Shown here: in pieces, positions 25,724 to 35,900 of the stretch
How positions within the stretch are numbered: the first letter of the stretch is position 1
How the letters are laid out: each line of letters opens with the position of its first letter
Assembly: GCA_048594375.1 (NCBI GenBank)
Contig: JBMDXK010000005.1
Span: forward strand, 33,784-97,783
Source of the DNA: JBMDXK01 sp048594375
Lineage (GTDB): Bacteria; Pseudomonadota; Alphaproteobacteria; Rhizobiales; Methylopilaceae
Direction of reading: 5' to 3'
DNA: 64,000 nt
Made by a program: the position numbers and the translations under genes
The notes under the pieces: generated by a model
Told to the model about the DNA's origin: nothing
The model's database searches: none
What the model saw: only the letters and a program-made list of their open reading frames with translations

Positions 25724-27351
25724 GTATTGCAATGAGTGTTATTATTGCTTTTCTGTGCGGAATTGTTGGATTTTTGCTTGGCAAACGTTCTCAAAAAAAG
25801 TTTGCAGCGGCTAAGCCTGCTGTTAGCGTACCGCTTGTTGATATGACCTCTGGCCGCACAGCGCAGGAGGAACGGCAGTTTTTTGCGCATGTCACGCACG
25901 AGCTGCGCACACCGGTTACGGGTATGGTCGGCATGGCGGATTTGCTGTTGGAGAGCCAGCTTACTCCAGAGCAGCAAACATATGCTGAATCCGTACGCGC
26001 TTCGGGCGAATCTCTGTTGCTGTTAATTGATGATGTGCTGGATTTTGCAGCCGTTGAAAGCGGCAAAGCGCCGTCCAAGCCAGCGCCGTTCGAGGTGGAG
26101 ATGTTGCTGGCGCGGGTTGTAGAATTGCTGGCACCCAGCGCCCATGCTAAAAATCTGGAAATTGCCGCTCATATCAGCAATCAGGTGCCGGCTTTTCTCT
26201 TTGGTGATGCGGGGCGTATCCGGCAACTTTTGCTGAATCTTGCTGGCAATGCTGTAAAATACACGGTGTCAGGCGGGGTTGGTTTGCGGGTGGATGTTGC
26301 CGCTTCCGGTATTGTGTTTGCAGTACAAGATACCGGGCCTGGCATTCCTAAAGAAGCGTTAGAGCGTTTGTTTGAAGATTTTGAACGCGGTAGCAACACG
26401 GATGTGCCTGGGAATGGATTGGGGCTTGCTATTGTAAGGCGTCTGGTTGCCGCACTAGGAGGAGAGTTATCCGTAGAAAGCACCCCGAATACAGGCTCGA
26501 CCTTCGCTGTTACATTGCCCTTGCCCGCAGCATTAGGCGCTGTAAAACCCATACCTGCACTCAATGGCAAACGCATTTTAATTGTGACCAATTCTGTTTT
26601 TGAAGGCCCCTGGATTTCAGAAAAACTGGCAGAATGCGGCGCGCAGCCTTTTTTAATCAGCAATGCTGACGTTGCAATGAAAAAACTGGCAGAGCAGTCC
26701 TGGTCATCGGTGATTATTGATCGGACAATCGGTGATAAAACGCTGGAGCTGGCTCATACAGCCAACAGGTATTCTATCCGTGCTCTGGTGTTGGTGACCC
26801 CGCGTGAGCGTGCCGAACTCAACCATTTGCGCGCTGCAGGATTTGACGGCTATCTGGTCAAACCTGTGCGTCGTCGTTCGCTTGTGAGTATTGCATCAGG
26901 TGCAATCCATACTGTTGCGCTCTCACCAGCCCTTCCCTCACAAACAAAAGCAGCGGAGAAACAACAAAAGCGGGTATTGCTTGCGGAGGATGATCCCGTA
27001 AATGCGCTTTTGGCGCAGGTGCATCTTAAAAAGTTAGGTTATATGGTGGAGCGGGTCGAAGATGGTCTCAAAGCGGTGGAAGCTGTGAAGGAAAGTCATA
27101 CATTGCTAAAACCATTTTCGCTGATCGTCATGGATTTGCGCCTTCCCCAGATGAGCGGGTTTGATGCGGCACGGCAAATTCGGGGCTATGAAAAAGAAAA
27201 AAACCTGGCTCCTGTTGTGATTGTGGCTGTATCAGCCAATACCTCCGAAGCAGATAAAGCGGAAGTGCTGGAAGCGGGTATGAATGCTTTTCTTCCAAAA
27301 CCACTCGATCCGGTGGCATTAATGGAGTTGCCCACATTAGCCACCCCCTGA
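25720..27351 (+). CDS. Hybrid sensor histidine kinase with two receiver domains
   Basis: The 543-residue protein has a single N-terminal membrane helix (about residues 4-21) with no evident sensor domain. A HisKA domain follows with phospho-acceptor His60 (THELRTPV), then an HATPase with DTGPGIP and GNGLGLAIVRRL. A first receiver-like domain (about 285-390) keeps the IIDR aspartate and LVKP lysine but lacks the N-terminal acidic pair. The second receiver (about 420-540) is intact (LLAEDD, IVMDLRLPQMSG, PKPL). The layout resembles BarA/TorS-like phosphorelay kinases without a sensor. It is translationally coupled to comM by ATGA; the functional link is unknown. Confidence 0.88.
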   Translation: MSIAMSVIIAFLCGIVGFLLGKRSQKKFAAAKPAVSVPLVDMTSGRTAQEERQFFAHVTHELRTPVTGMVGMADLLLESQLTPEQQTYAESVRASGESLLLLIDDVLDFAAVESGKAPSKPAPFEVEMLLARVVELLAPSAHAKNLEIAAHISNQVPAFLFGDAGRIRQLLLNLAGNAVKYTVSGGVGLRVDVAASGIVFAVQDTGPGIPKEALERLFEDFERGSNTDVPGNGLGLAIVRRLVAALGGELSVESTPNTGSTFAVTLPLPAALGAVKPIPALNGKRILIVTNSVFEGPWISEKLAECGAQPFLISNADVAMKKLAEQSWSSVIIDRTIGDKTLELAHTANRYSIRALVLVTPRERAELNHLRAAGFDGYLVKPVRRRSLVSIASGAIHTVALSPALPSQTKAAEKQQKRVLLAEDDPVNALLAQVHLKKLGYMVERVEDGLKAVEAVKESHTLLKPFSLIVMDLRLPQMSGFDAARQIRGYEKEKNLAPVVIVAVSANTSEADKAEVLEAGMNAFLPKPLDPVALMELPTLATP

Positions 27352-27372
27352 CATTAGCGCTATGTTCCAGTT

Positions 27373-27417
27373 ATATAGCCAGAGACCTATAAAATGATTA
27401 TTTCTCTCAGGCTATAG
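27373..27417 (+). repeat. 45-bp palindromic intergenic repeat, family A, copy 4
   Basis: Same length and core as copy 1 (CTATAAAATGATTATTT), with arms TATAGCCAGAGA and TCTCAGGCTATA differing at one pair. It lies between the convergent hybrid kinase and GNAT genes. A further fragment resembling the core (ATAAAATAATCATGA) follows at about 27430. Confidence 0.8.
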
Positions 27418-27465
27418 AGCTGCGTTTCAGATAAAATAATCATGACTTCGTTATAAAGCGCGTTT

Positions 27466-28611
27466 TTAATCCAGCTCTTTGCCGTAGATGCGCCAACGGC
27501 GGGTAATTTGAGCGGGAAGGTTGCGGGTGAGGTTCAGCACGGCAGCATTATCCTCCAGCATCCAGCTTACTTCTAACCGTTCCACACCGGCACGCTGTGC
27601 TTGTGTAATGGCATTGGCTACAAGGGCAGAGGCGGCAAAATGTTTTGCACGCTTATTGCCTTCCACATTGCACACCCCGATCAGCGCCAGCCGCGCCCGT
27701 TTAGTGCCGCGCACCTTGAGGCGCCACAGATACAAGAACCAGCCGAAAGGCAGTAGTTTGCCCCCAAGGCCGCGCGCAGCTTCATTTAGATCAGGGATAA
27801 GCGAAGCAATGCCTACGGGTTTTCCGTTAAAATATGCGGTTTTCAGCCATGAAGATTTGATCCAAGGCAACATCATTTTTGCAATAAAGGTGGCTTCATC
27901 CTGTGCAGGCACCAGCATATGCCAGTTGTTTGCCCATGCCTTACTGTAAACGGTATTGGTGATACGTACATTCTCTTTGAGCTTGAAAATATTAAAGGAT
28001 TTCAACACCAGCCGATGGTGGTCAGGCCATTGGCTTAAAAGTTCTGCAACACGATCAGGATAAACGTTTTTTGTAATATCTGCCTCTACTGCAAGAATAT
28101 CTTTCACGGGTGCAAAGCCAAGTGTTTCCAGAGTCTTGGCGTAGCGGGACGGGGCATCGTTGGTTTTGAAGGTGGTAGGTGTACCATCTCCATTGAGCAA
28201 CAGACCGATCTCGTGGTTTATAGAAGCGCTGTAAGGACCTTCAAGGCGTGATAATCCATTGTTTTTTGCCCATCGCATCGCAAATGCCATGAGTGCTGGA
28301 ATAATTTCAGGATTGTCTGCCGCTTCCAGAAAACCGAAGTGGCAGGCATTATCCTGATAAACGGCCAAATGATGCAAGTGCTTGATGACCATGATTCGAC
28401 CCACCGGCACACCGTTATGGAAGGCGACACAGAATGCGTGCGGATTAGCGCGGTTAAAGGGCGTACCTTGTGCGTTAAAAAGTTTTTTTGTTTCGACACT
28501 GAACGGAGCAGTCCATGCAGAATCGCCTTTTCGGGCGTTGTGGGCTGCCTGAGCGAATAGTTTTGCCCCCTCATTCCCGCAAACAATCTGGATATTAAGG
28601 TCAGACGTCAT
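27466..28611 (-). CDS. GNAT-like N-acyltransferase, bacterial ceramide synthase-type family
   Basis: The 381-residue protein is of the large two-lobed GNAT-like family often annotated as dATP pyrophosphohydrolase, which includes the bacterial ceramide synthase described in Caulobacter. Recognisable segments are GVPVGRIMVIKHLHHLAVY, HFGFLEAADNPEI, LEGPYSASINHEIGLLLNG and ETLGFAPVKDILAV. The C-terminal lobe has LIGVCNVEGNKRAKHFAAS and a terminal basic YGKELD. It overlaps the oxoamine synthase gene by 11 nt and is last in the PKS operon. The inferred role is to N-acylate the amino-ketone made upstream; it has not been shown for this protein. Family recognition is from memory of conserved segments. 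Confidence 0.7.
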   Translation of the reverse strand: MTSDLNIQIVCGNEGAKLFAQAAHNARKGDSAWTAPFSVETKKLFNAQGTPFNRANPHAFCVAFHNGVPVGRIMVIKHLHHLAVYQDNACHFGFLEAADNPEIIPALMAFAMRWAKNNGLSRLEGPYSASINHEIGLLLNGDGTPTTFKTNDAPSRYAKTLETLGFAPVKDILAVEADITKNVYPDRVAELLSQWPDHHRLVLKSFNIFKLKENVRITNTVYSKAWANNWHMLVPAQDEATFIAKMMLPWIKSSWLKTAYFNGKPVGIASLIPDLNEAARGLGGKLLPFGWFLYLWRLKVRGTKRARLALIGVCNVEGNKRAKHFAASALVANAITQAQRAGVERLEVSWMLEDNAAVLNLTRNLPAQITRRWRIYGKELD

Positions 28612-29995
28612 GGGGAACAGTGTTGCCGCGGAGAGACTTGGCCAAGGTTGCGGTTGCCTTCAGGCCAAAATTGGCTTTACGCAATCCTTCTAGCTCTTCG
28701 GCAGTTGTTTGAACCGCTTGTATAATCTGCTCCCGGGTATGTTCACTGGAAAGAAAGAACCGTAAACGTGCGGATTTTTCGGGTACTGCAGGGTAGATGA
28801 TGGGCAGGGCATTGATGTTTCTGGCGAGAAGTTTATCGGCTAGCGCAACCGCACGCACTGAGTCACCCACCATCACGGGAGCAATGGCATAAGGCTGTGC
28901 CAAGCCTGTATCAAGGCCAGCTTTTTGTGCTTCTTCAATAAAGAACTGTGTGTTGGCATTAAGGTTTGCCACACGTTCCGGTTCGTTTTCCAGCACCTCC
29001 AGTGATGCAATGGCAGCGGCGGCAATGGCGGGTGGCATTCCCACCGAGTAAACAAAGCTGGGCGATGTGCATTTAAGATAATCAATAAGCGCGGAATGGC
29101 CTGCCACATAGCCGCCACAGCCGGAGAGCGTTTTGGAGAGTGTTCCCATCCATATATCAATGCGCAGCGGATCAATACCTTGCGCTTCAGCGATGCCGCG
29201 GCCTGTTTTACCCATTGTGCCGAGTGAGTGGGCTTCATCCACCATCAGCCATACCTTATAGCGTTCTTTAAGCTCCACAAGCCGTGCAAGATCAGGCGCA
29301 TCCCCATCCATGCTATAAAGCCCTTCCACCGCAATCAGAACGCGCTCGAAGCGGCCAGCCTGTTCGGAAAGCATGGCTTCAAGAGCATCATAATCATTGT
29401 GCGGGAAGGCGCGGCGTGCGCAGCCGGAGAGTTTAGCGCCGATCATAATACTGTTGTGGATATAAGCATCATGGAGCAGCAGATCTTTTTCTTCACGCAG
29501 CAATTGGCCGATAAGCGCCACATTTGTGGCGTGGCCGCTCACAAAGGCTGCAGCAGAAGGGACGCCCACAAAGTGTGCAATGCGTTCTTCAAGGGTGCGG
29601 TGAATATCCCGTTCACCGGCCACAACGCGGCTGGCGGAAGCGGAGATACCGTAGGTATCGATAGCAGCTTTAGCGGCTTCTCTCACATGGGAATGGCCGT
29701 TCAGCCCTAAATAATTGTAGGAGGCAAAATTCAGGCATTCCCGCCCTTCAATGATGGAAGTTGCGCCCGCATAGCTTTCGTGGGAGCGGAAGAAAGGATT
29801 TTCAATCCCCAGCAAGGATGCCACAGAGCGTTGGATCTGGTAATCCTTGTATTCGGGAAGGTCGGCAAAGCTCAGAGCCTTACGGGAGGGAACCTTGAGC
29901 TGCATGGGTTCAAGGGAAGATGCTGTATGTGCTGCTTGTCGGGCATTGCCCAGAAGTGCGGCTTTAACGCTGCCGGAAAGAGTACGCTTGGTCAT
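28601..29995 (-). CDS. Alpha-oxoamine synthase (serine palmitoyltransferase-like, PLP)
   Basis: Oxoamine synthases condense an acyl thioester with an amino acid and lose CO2, giving an alpha-amino-ketone. The 464-residue protein has an N-terminal extension of about 60 residues, then the fold-type I domain: FASYNYLGL near 90-98, SRVVAG near 122, DEAHSLGTMG at 253-262, and the PLP-lysine motif GTLSKTLSGCGG with Lys288. The extension and sequence fit the serine palmitoyltransferase/KBL/BioF group, but bio genes are absent here. The start codon shares one base with the PKS stop (TAATG). The PKS carries no thioesterase, so this enzyme is the likely off-loader, as Fum8 is for the Fum1 PKS in fumonisin synthesis. 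Confidence 0.88.
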   Translation of the reverse strand: MTKRTLSGSVKAALLGNARQAAHTASSLEPMQLKVPSRKALSFADLPEYKDYQIQRSVASLLGIENPFFRSHESYAGATSIIEGRECLNFASYNYLGLNGHSHVREAAKAAIDTYGISASASRVVAGERDIHRTLEERIAHFVGVPSAAAFVSGHATNVALIGQLLREEKDLLLHDAYIHNSIMIGAKLSGCARRAFPHNDYDALEAMLSEQAGRFERVLIAVEGLYSMDGDAPDLARLVELKERYKVWLMVDEAHSLGTMGKTGRGIAEAQGIDPLRIDIWMGTLSKTLSGCGGYVAGHSALIDYLKCTSPSFVYSVGMPPAIAAAAIASLEVLENEPERVANLNANTQFFIEEAQKAGLDTGLAQPYAIAPVMVGDSVRAVALADKLLARNINALPIIYPAVPEKSARLRFFLSSEHTREQIIQAVQTTAEELEGLRKANFGLKATATLAKSLRGNTVPHDV

Positions 29996-32900
29996 TAAAC
30001 AGCCTTTTGTGTGCGTATGCCATCGTTGTGCTGAATGGCTTTGCGCAGAGCATCAATATCGCCAGCATCCATATCCTCAGTAATATGGTGGCTGAGAAGG
30101 GTGTTTTCCGCATCAGAAATTGTGGAATCTTCTTCACTATAGGTGTCGCTGTTCATAACGCGGCTTACAATGGGCGCTGCCAGAGTAAAGAGCGTGGTCT
30201 GGTCCGACATGGAAACCAGAGGCAAATCAATAGTGAAGCGTTTTTCAACATTCAACCGCAGTTCCAGTGCCATAAGTGAATCCATGCCGAGCTGCATGAG
30301 CGGCTTTTGAATATCAATATCGGAAGAAGGCAATTTGAGGATATGAGCAACTTCTGCACCCAGCAGATTTGCGACAATCGTGCGTGCCTCAATGCTGGAT
30401 TTTTCGGCCAGAAGCGCACGCAGATCAACGGTATCGCCGCAGTCAAGGCTGGTAGTATCCACATCATGCAGAATTTCCGCATAGGTGGGCGTGTTCAGGA
30501 TAGCCAGTTCGCGTTGTGCTGCCGCCCAATCCAGCGGAGCCACAAAGACTGCTGCTTCTTTGGCATCCAGAGAAGCGTTGGCAAGAATAACGCTTAAGGA
30601 AGCCAGCGCGTCACTGGCGGCAAGAGTATAGGTTCCCAGTTTGCGAGCCAGCTTGTCTTGTACATCTTTTTGTCGAGCCAGATAACCCACATCGCCCAGT
30701 GCGCCCCAGCCTACAGCCAGACCGGCTTTGCCTGCTGCGCGACGTTTGCGCATTAGGCTTTCCAGATAGGCATTTGCGGCCACATAGTTGGCCTGCCCCG
30801 GATTGCCGATCACCGTGGTGATAGAAGAATACACAACAAAATAGTCGAGTGCATCATCCGTAGTGAGAGCATCAAGATTATCAGCACCTGCAATTTTCGG
30901 ACGCATTACGTTGCGGAAGCGTTCCGCATCAAGATTCATGAGCAGGCCATCATCCAGCACCATGGCGGCGTGGATTACGCCTTTAATGGGAGGCATGGTG
31001 TTGCGCAACCCGGCGAAAGCTTTGCCAAGTGCATCCGCATCGGCGTTATCACAAGCAATGGCCGCAACGTTTACGCCTTTTGCTTTTAGAGATGCCACAG
31101 CGTCCTTGCCTTCAGGTGTGGTGTCGCCCGAACGGCTGATAAGCGCGATATGGCGTGCGCCGTTATCCGCAAGCCAATGCGCCGTTTCCAGACCCAGACC
31201 GGAGAAGCCGCCGGTGATGATATGTGTACCTTCCGCAGAAGCTGTAAAGCGCTTTTCACCACGCACATGCGCCAGTTTTTCGGGCGGTGTGATAATGATT
31301 TTGCCCACATGACCGGATTTCTGCATGAGCCGGAAGGCATCAATTGCATCAATGGCTTCAAAGCAGCGGTAAGGCAGGGCAGTGAGGCTGCCTTCATTGA
31401 ACAGAGCTACAATATCCGTGAACCAGCCGTTGGCGCGTTCAGCGTCAAACGCAAACAGTTGGTCAGCATCAATCCCGAAATAGGAAACGTTGCGCCGGAA
31501 GGGGCGCAAGCCAATGCGGGTGTTGGCGTAGTAATCCCGCTTGCCCAGTTCGAGGAAGCGGCCAAACGGTTTTACCAGACCAATACTGTATTCCATGGCA
31601 TCGCCGGAGAGCGAATTGAGAACCACATCCACCCCGTTGCCATCGGTGACATCCATAACGGCATCCACGAAGCGGGTATCGCGGGAATTGAACACATAAT
31701 GCGCACCGGCACTGCGCAGCAGAGCGCGTTTTTCATCATTGCCCGCAGTGGCAATCACCGTAGCGCCACGGTTGAGGGCAATTTGCAGTGCCGCAAGACC
31801 AACTCCGCCAGCGCCGCCGTGGATCAGCACGGTTTCACCCGCTTTCAAACGGCCAAGCTCGACTAGCGCATACCATGCGGTGATAAAAGCAACCGGCACG
31901 GTGGCCGCAGCCTCGAAAGAAAGTCCGTTTGGAAGCGGAGCAACAGCGGCAGCATTGGTGATGGTGTGAGTGGCAAAACCACCCGCTGAGAAAGCAATCA
32001 CTGCGTCACCCGCTTTTACATTGGTGACGTTAGCGCCCACAGCCTCCACAATACCGGCAACTTCAAGACCAAGCGTGGGGCCTGAAAAACCATCTTCCAG
32101 TGCTTCTTCGGGCAATAGACCCATCGCCCACATGACATCGCGGAAATTCAGACCGGTGGCTTTAACGGCAATCAGCACCTCATCATTGGCAGGTTGAGGC
32201 ACATCAACGGATTGCCAGCGCAGTTCATCAAGGCCTGCACTTGCGCCAAAGCTGAGTTTTTGTCCCTGAAGCGGATTACCGTTAAGCGGAACGTCAGCAC
32301 TGTTCTTTTCCCACGGAAAGCGAGTACGCATCCGAGGAACGCGAATATTCTCTTCCGCAATGTGGATTTCCCTGTCCGCGCGTGGCGTGGCAATTTCTGC
32401 CGCGAACCGTGCGCACAGTTCTTCTGCGTCAAGGCCTGGCACGGCATCAACCACCCGGAGATCAAGCCCTTTAAATTCATTGGCAGCAACGCGGGCAAAA
32501 CCTGTTACAGCCGCGGCCATCGGGTTATGGGCATCGGGAGAAGATGCATCGCCGTAAGCGCCCCGTGTGAGCAGCCACAAGCGTTGACCGGCATCATGCG
32601 CCTTAGGCAGCAATGTGCGCAGGATCTCCAATGTTTCGGTGAGCGCTTCGACAGTATTGTCTTTCAAAAACGCTATGGGATAAATCAGGTCGCTGGCATT
32701 TTCATCGGCATTAATGCCGTGTTCCTGCAAATGCGAACCCAGTGTGTCTGCCCATGGGGCGCTATGCAGTAGCGCGAAACTGCGCTCGTGTGTTGTCTTC
32801 TCGATTACTGTCTCTGCAACAGCAGGGCGTTGCGCCACAATAAAGCTGGCGGGAATTTCTTCACCATCCAGTGGAGCCACATGCACTGCAAGCCCTGCTT

Positions 32901-35900
32901 GTTGCAGGGTTATTGCCCAATCCTCAACGCTGCGCAGCTGTCCTATGGGCAGTTCAGCAACAGTGCTCGCGCTCAACCAATGGGAATCGGCGGCATGGAG
33001 AAGATCCTGCAAGGCGGAAGGCTGTTTTTCTATCGCAAGCAAAAGCGCATCTGGGTTGAGTGCATTGCACAGTGCCAGCGCAGAGCCGGCATCACGCAGC
33101 AGGCCGCTCAAGCTGTTTCCGGCAACGGCCATGTCGTGGGGTGGCAGGGAGGTGGCGGCATCATCATTTAGAGAGAATGTCTGAAAGCAGAACCCGGCAT
33201 GACCGCTATAGTGCAGTGTAAGCCGTTGCACGGTTGCCGGATCAGGGTCGGTGACGGTTATGCTTAAACGGGGATCATCGAGATACCGCGCCAGTGTATG
33301 GGTAAGACCACCCGCACCGGCTCCCAGTTCCACAATACGGAGCGGTTGATGCTCTGGCCATGCGGCGAGCATATTTTCCAGCGTGAGAGTGAGCGCGTCA
33401 AAGCTTTCCTGCGCGAAGGGCGCGCTGGTCTGGGCATGAAGGGCTGTGGCAGACGAAAACGGCGATGTATGTTCCCATTGTTCCACACCGTTTGCCAGAA
33501 TTTCCGGCAGCAGCTTGGCCATCCGGTTGGCCATCAGGGCAATGGTGCCGTGTTGCGGATAGTCTGCCAGAATGGTACGCAGCACCAGATCAGCATCGAC
33601 ACCTCCTTCGGCAGAAAGAAGCCGTGTACCTGAAGCTGTTTTGTGAAGCCGCTGGTGATTTTCAAGATGCTGCATTAGTGTGTAATAAAGCGGCAAGGCA
33701 GAAGAATGCACCTTATTGCTGGCGAGCAATCCTTCAAGGGTAAAGTCCGGCTGGTCTGCCAGTGTCTCCAGAGCTTCTCCTGCTGCCTGTACAGCAAAAG
33801 CATCAAACAGCAATGCGGCTTCTGATGCTTCTGGTGAAGAAGTAGTCAGGCCACGATCATGGATATGCTGTGCAACAGCCTCTATGGAGGGGATAACCGC
33901 ATCATCGTTGCTGGCAACGGTATCCCATTCGGTGTTCAGGAATACCCGTTCGAGACGAAAAGGCTTTTGGAGTGTTGCCGCTTTGAACCGTGCGCCACGC
34001 ACCAGAGCAACGCAGTTACCATCTGTATCATAAAGATGGAAGTCAGCCAGAATGGAAGCGGTTGAATGCTTGTTCAGGATGACGGTAGCGTAAGCCACAT
34101 GTCGTTGTGCAGCAAACAAACGCACTTGCCCCATGCGGGTGGGCAGATAAACAAGGTTATGATTTTCAGAGGCCGCGCTATCGGCAAACAGTGCCATCAG
34201 GGATTGATAGGCGCCATCAAGATCGGTGGGGTGCAAACCATAGCCTTTGTGCGGCAACTCATGGGCGGCAAGTTCTGTAAACAGGGTGTTTCCTTGCCGC
34301 GCCACACGTTGCAAGCGTTGGAATGCAGAGCCGAAAGCAAGGCCAAGTGCGCCAGCCTGTTTGTACAATGGCTGGGTATTTTGCCAATCCATGGCAGCCC
34401 ATGCTTCACGATCAATTGCTTCAGGAAGAGTTGCGCCGGTGGGCAGAGCGGCAATGCGGCCTGTGGCGTGCAGTGTCCAGCCATCGGTTTGCAGACGTTG
34501 ACGGCTCAGAATCTCCACAACGCGGCTTTCGGGTGCAATGCGCACTTGTAAGGTTCGGGTGGCGGTTTCATCCAGCGTCAGAGCATGGAGAATTTCAAAG
34601 TCCTGCACCATAATTTTTTCGGTGTTCAGCAAAGAACAACCTGCTGCCAGAGCCATTTCAACCAATGCTGCGCCAGGAACAACAATTGTTCCGCTCACCA
34701 CATGATCGCGCAGGTAAGGCACAAGATGCGGGTCAATATCGGCAAACCAGACAGGCACATCACCCTGTGTTCGTTCTCCAATCAGCGGATGCTCATGCTC
34801 AGGGGCACCGAAAAGAGCATGGCCTTCCACGCTGCGGTGGGAAGCAAAGCGTGTGCGCTGCCAAGGGTAGTGTGGTAACGGAGCGGGGGTCAGGGGTGCT
34901 GCGCCGACAAACGCATCTTTAGCGATGGCAGCTCCGGCCACAAAGGCGTGCGCCAGAGTCTTGAGTGCGGGGTTGATACCTTCGGGCGTATCGTGGTCAG
35001 TGCAGGAAAGCAGCGCACCTTTGATATTTTCTTCGCCAAGGTTTTCCCGCAAATACGATTGCAGGATAGCGCGGGGGCCAATCTCGATAAAAGCACGCAT
35101 CCCCAAGCCAAGAGCTGTTTTGATGCTGGCCTCAAACTGTACTTGCTCGCGCACATTTTGCCACCAGTAACTTGCATCCAGCTTTTCACCGCCCATTACA
35201 GTGCCGGTCACTGTGGAGATAAACGGTATGGTGCTGTTATGGGGTTCAAGATTTGCTAGTGAAGCCAGCAAAGGCTCCCGTACCCCGTCGATAAGAGCGC
35301 TATGGAAAGGGTATTCCAGATCAAGTATGCGCACAGGCGTGCGTTGTTTTTTACCAAATTCTGCCAGCTTTTCGATACTTTCCCGTGTTCCGGAAACCGT
35401 CACGGATTGCCCACTGTTAACGGCAGCAATTTCGAGGTCATGGCATCCTGAATCAGCAATCAGCTCCCGCGCTTTTTCAGCGGAAAGCCGTGCAGCAGCC
35501 ATGGTGCCGGAACCAAACGCGATTTCCTGATGTACACTGCGGGCGTGAATAACAGCGACAGCATGGTCAAGGGAGAGGGCGCCGGAAGCTTCGGCGGCGG
35601 CAATTTCACCCACACTGTGTCCAAGAACAGCATGAGGTACAAGTCCCCGTACTTTCAGCGCTTCGGTTGCGGCAGATTGCAACGCAAAAATCAACGGTTG
35701 AGCAATTTCGGCGCGTTTGAGTTGCGCTGCCAAATCTTTGGCCTGCATTTTTTCGCGTAGCGACCAGCCGCTAAGCTTACTGAACACAACATCGATAGCA
35801 TCGAATTTTTTACGGAAAGTCGCACTTGCAGCATAAAAACGTTGACCCATACCGGCCCATTGAGAGCCGTTTCCGGTGTAAACAAATGCGGTGGGCAGAT

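Noticed and set aside
28601..29995. Biotin synthesis enzyme BioF
   Set aside because: The fold fits, but no bioA, bioB, bioC or bioD is near, the protein has a long N-terminal extension, and it is coupled to a PKS.
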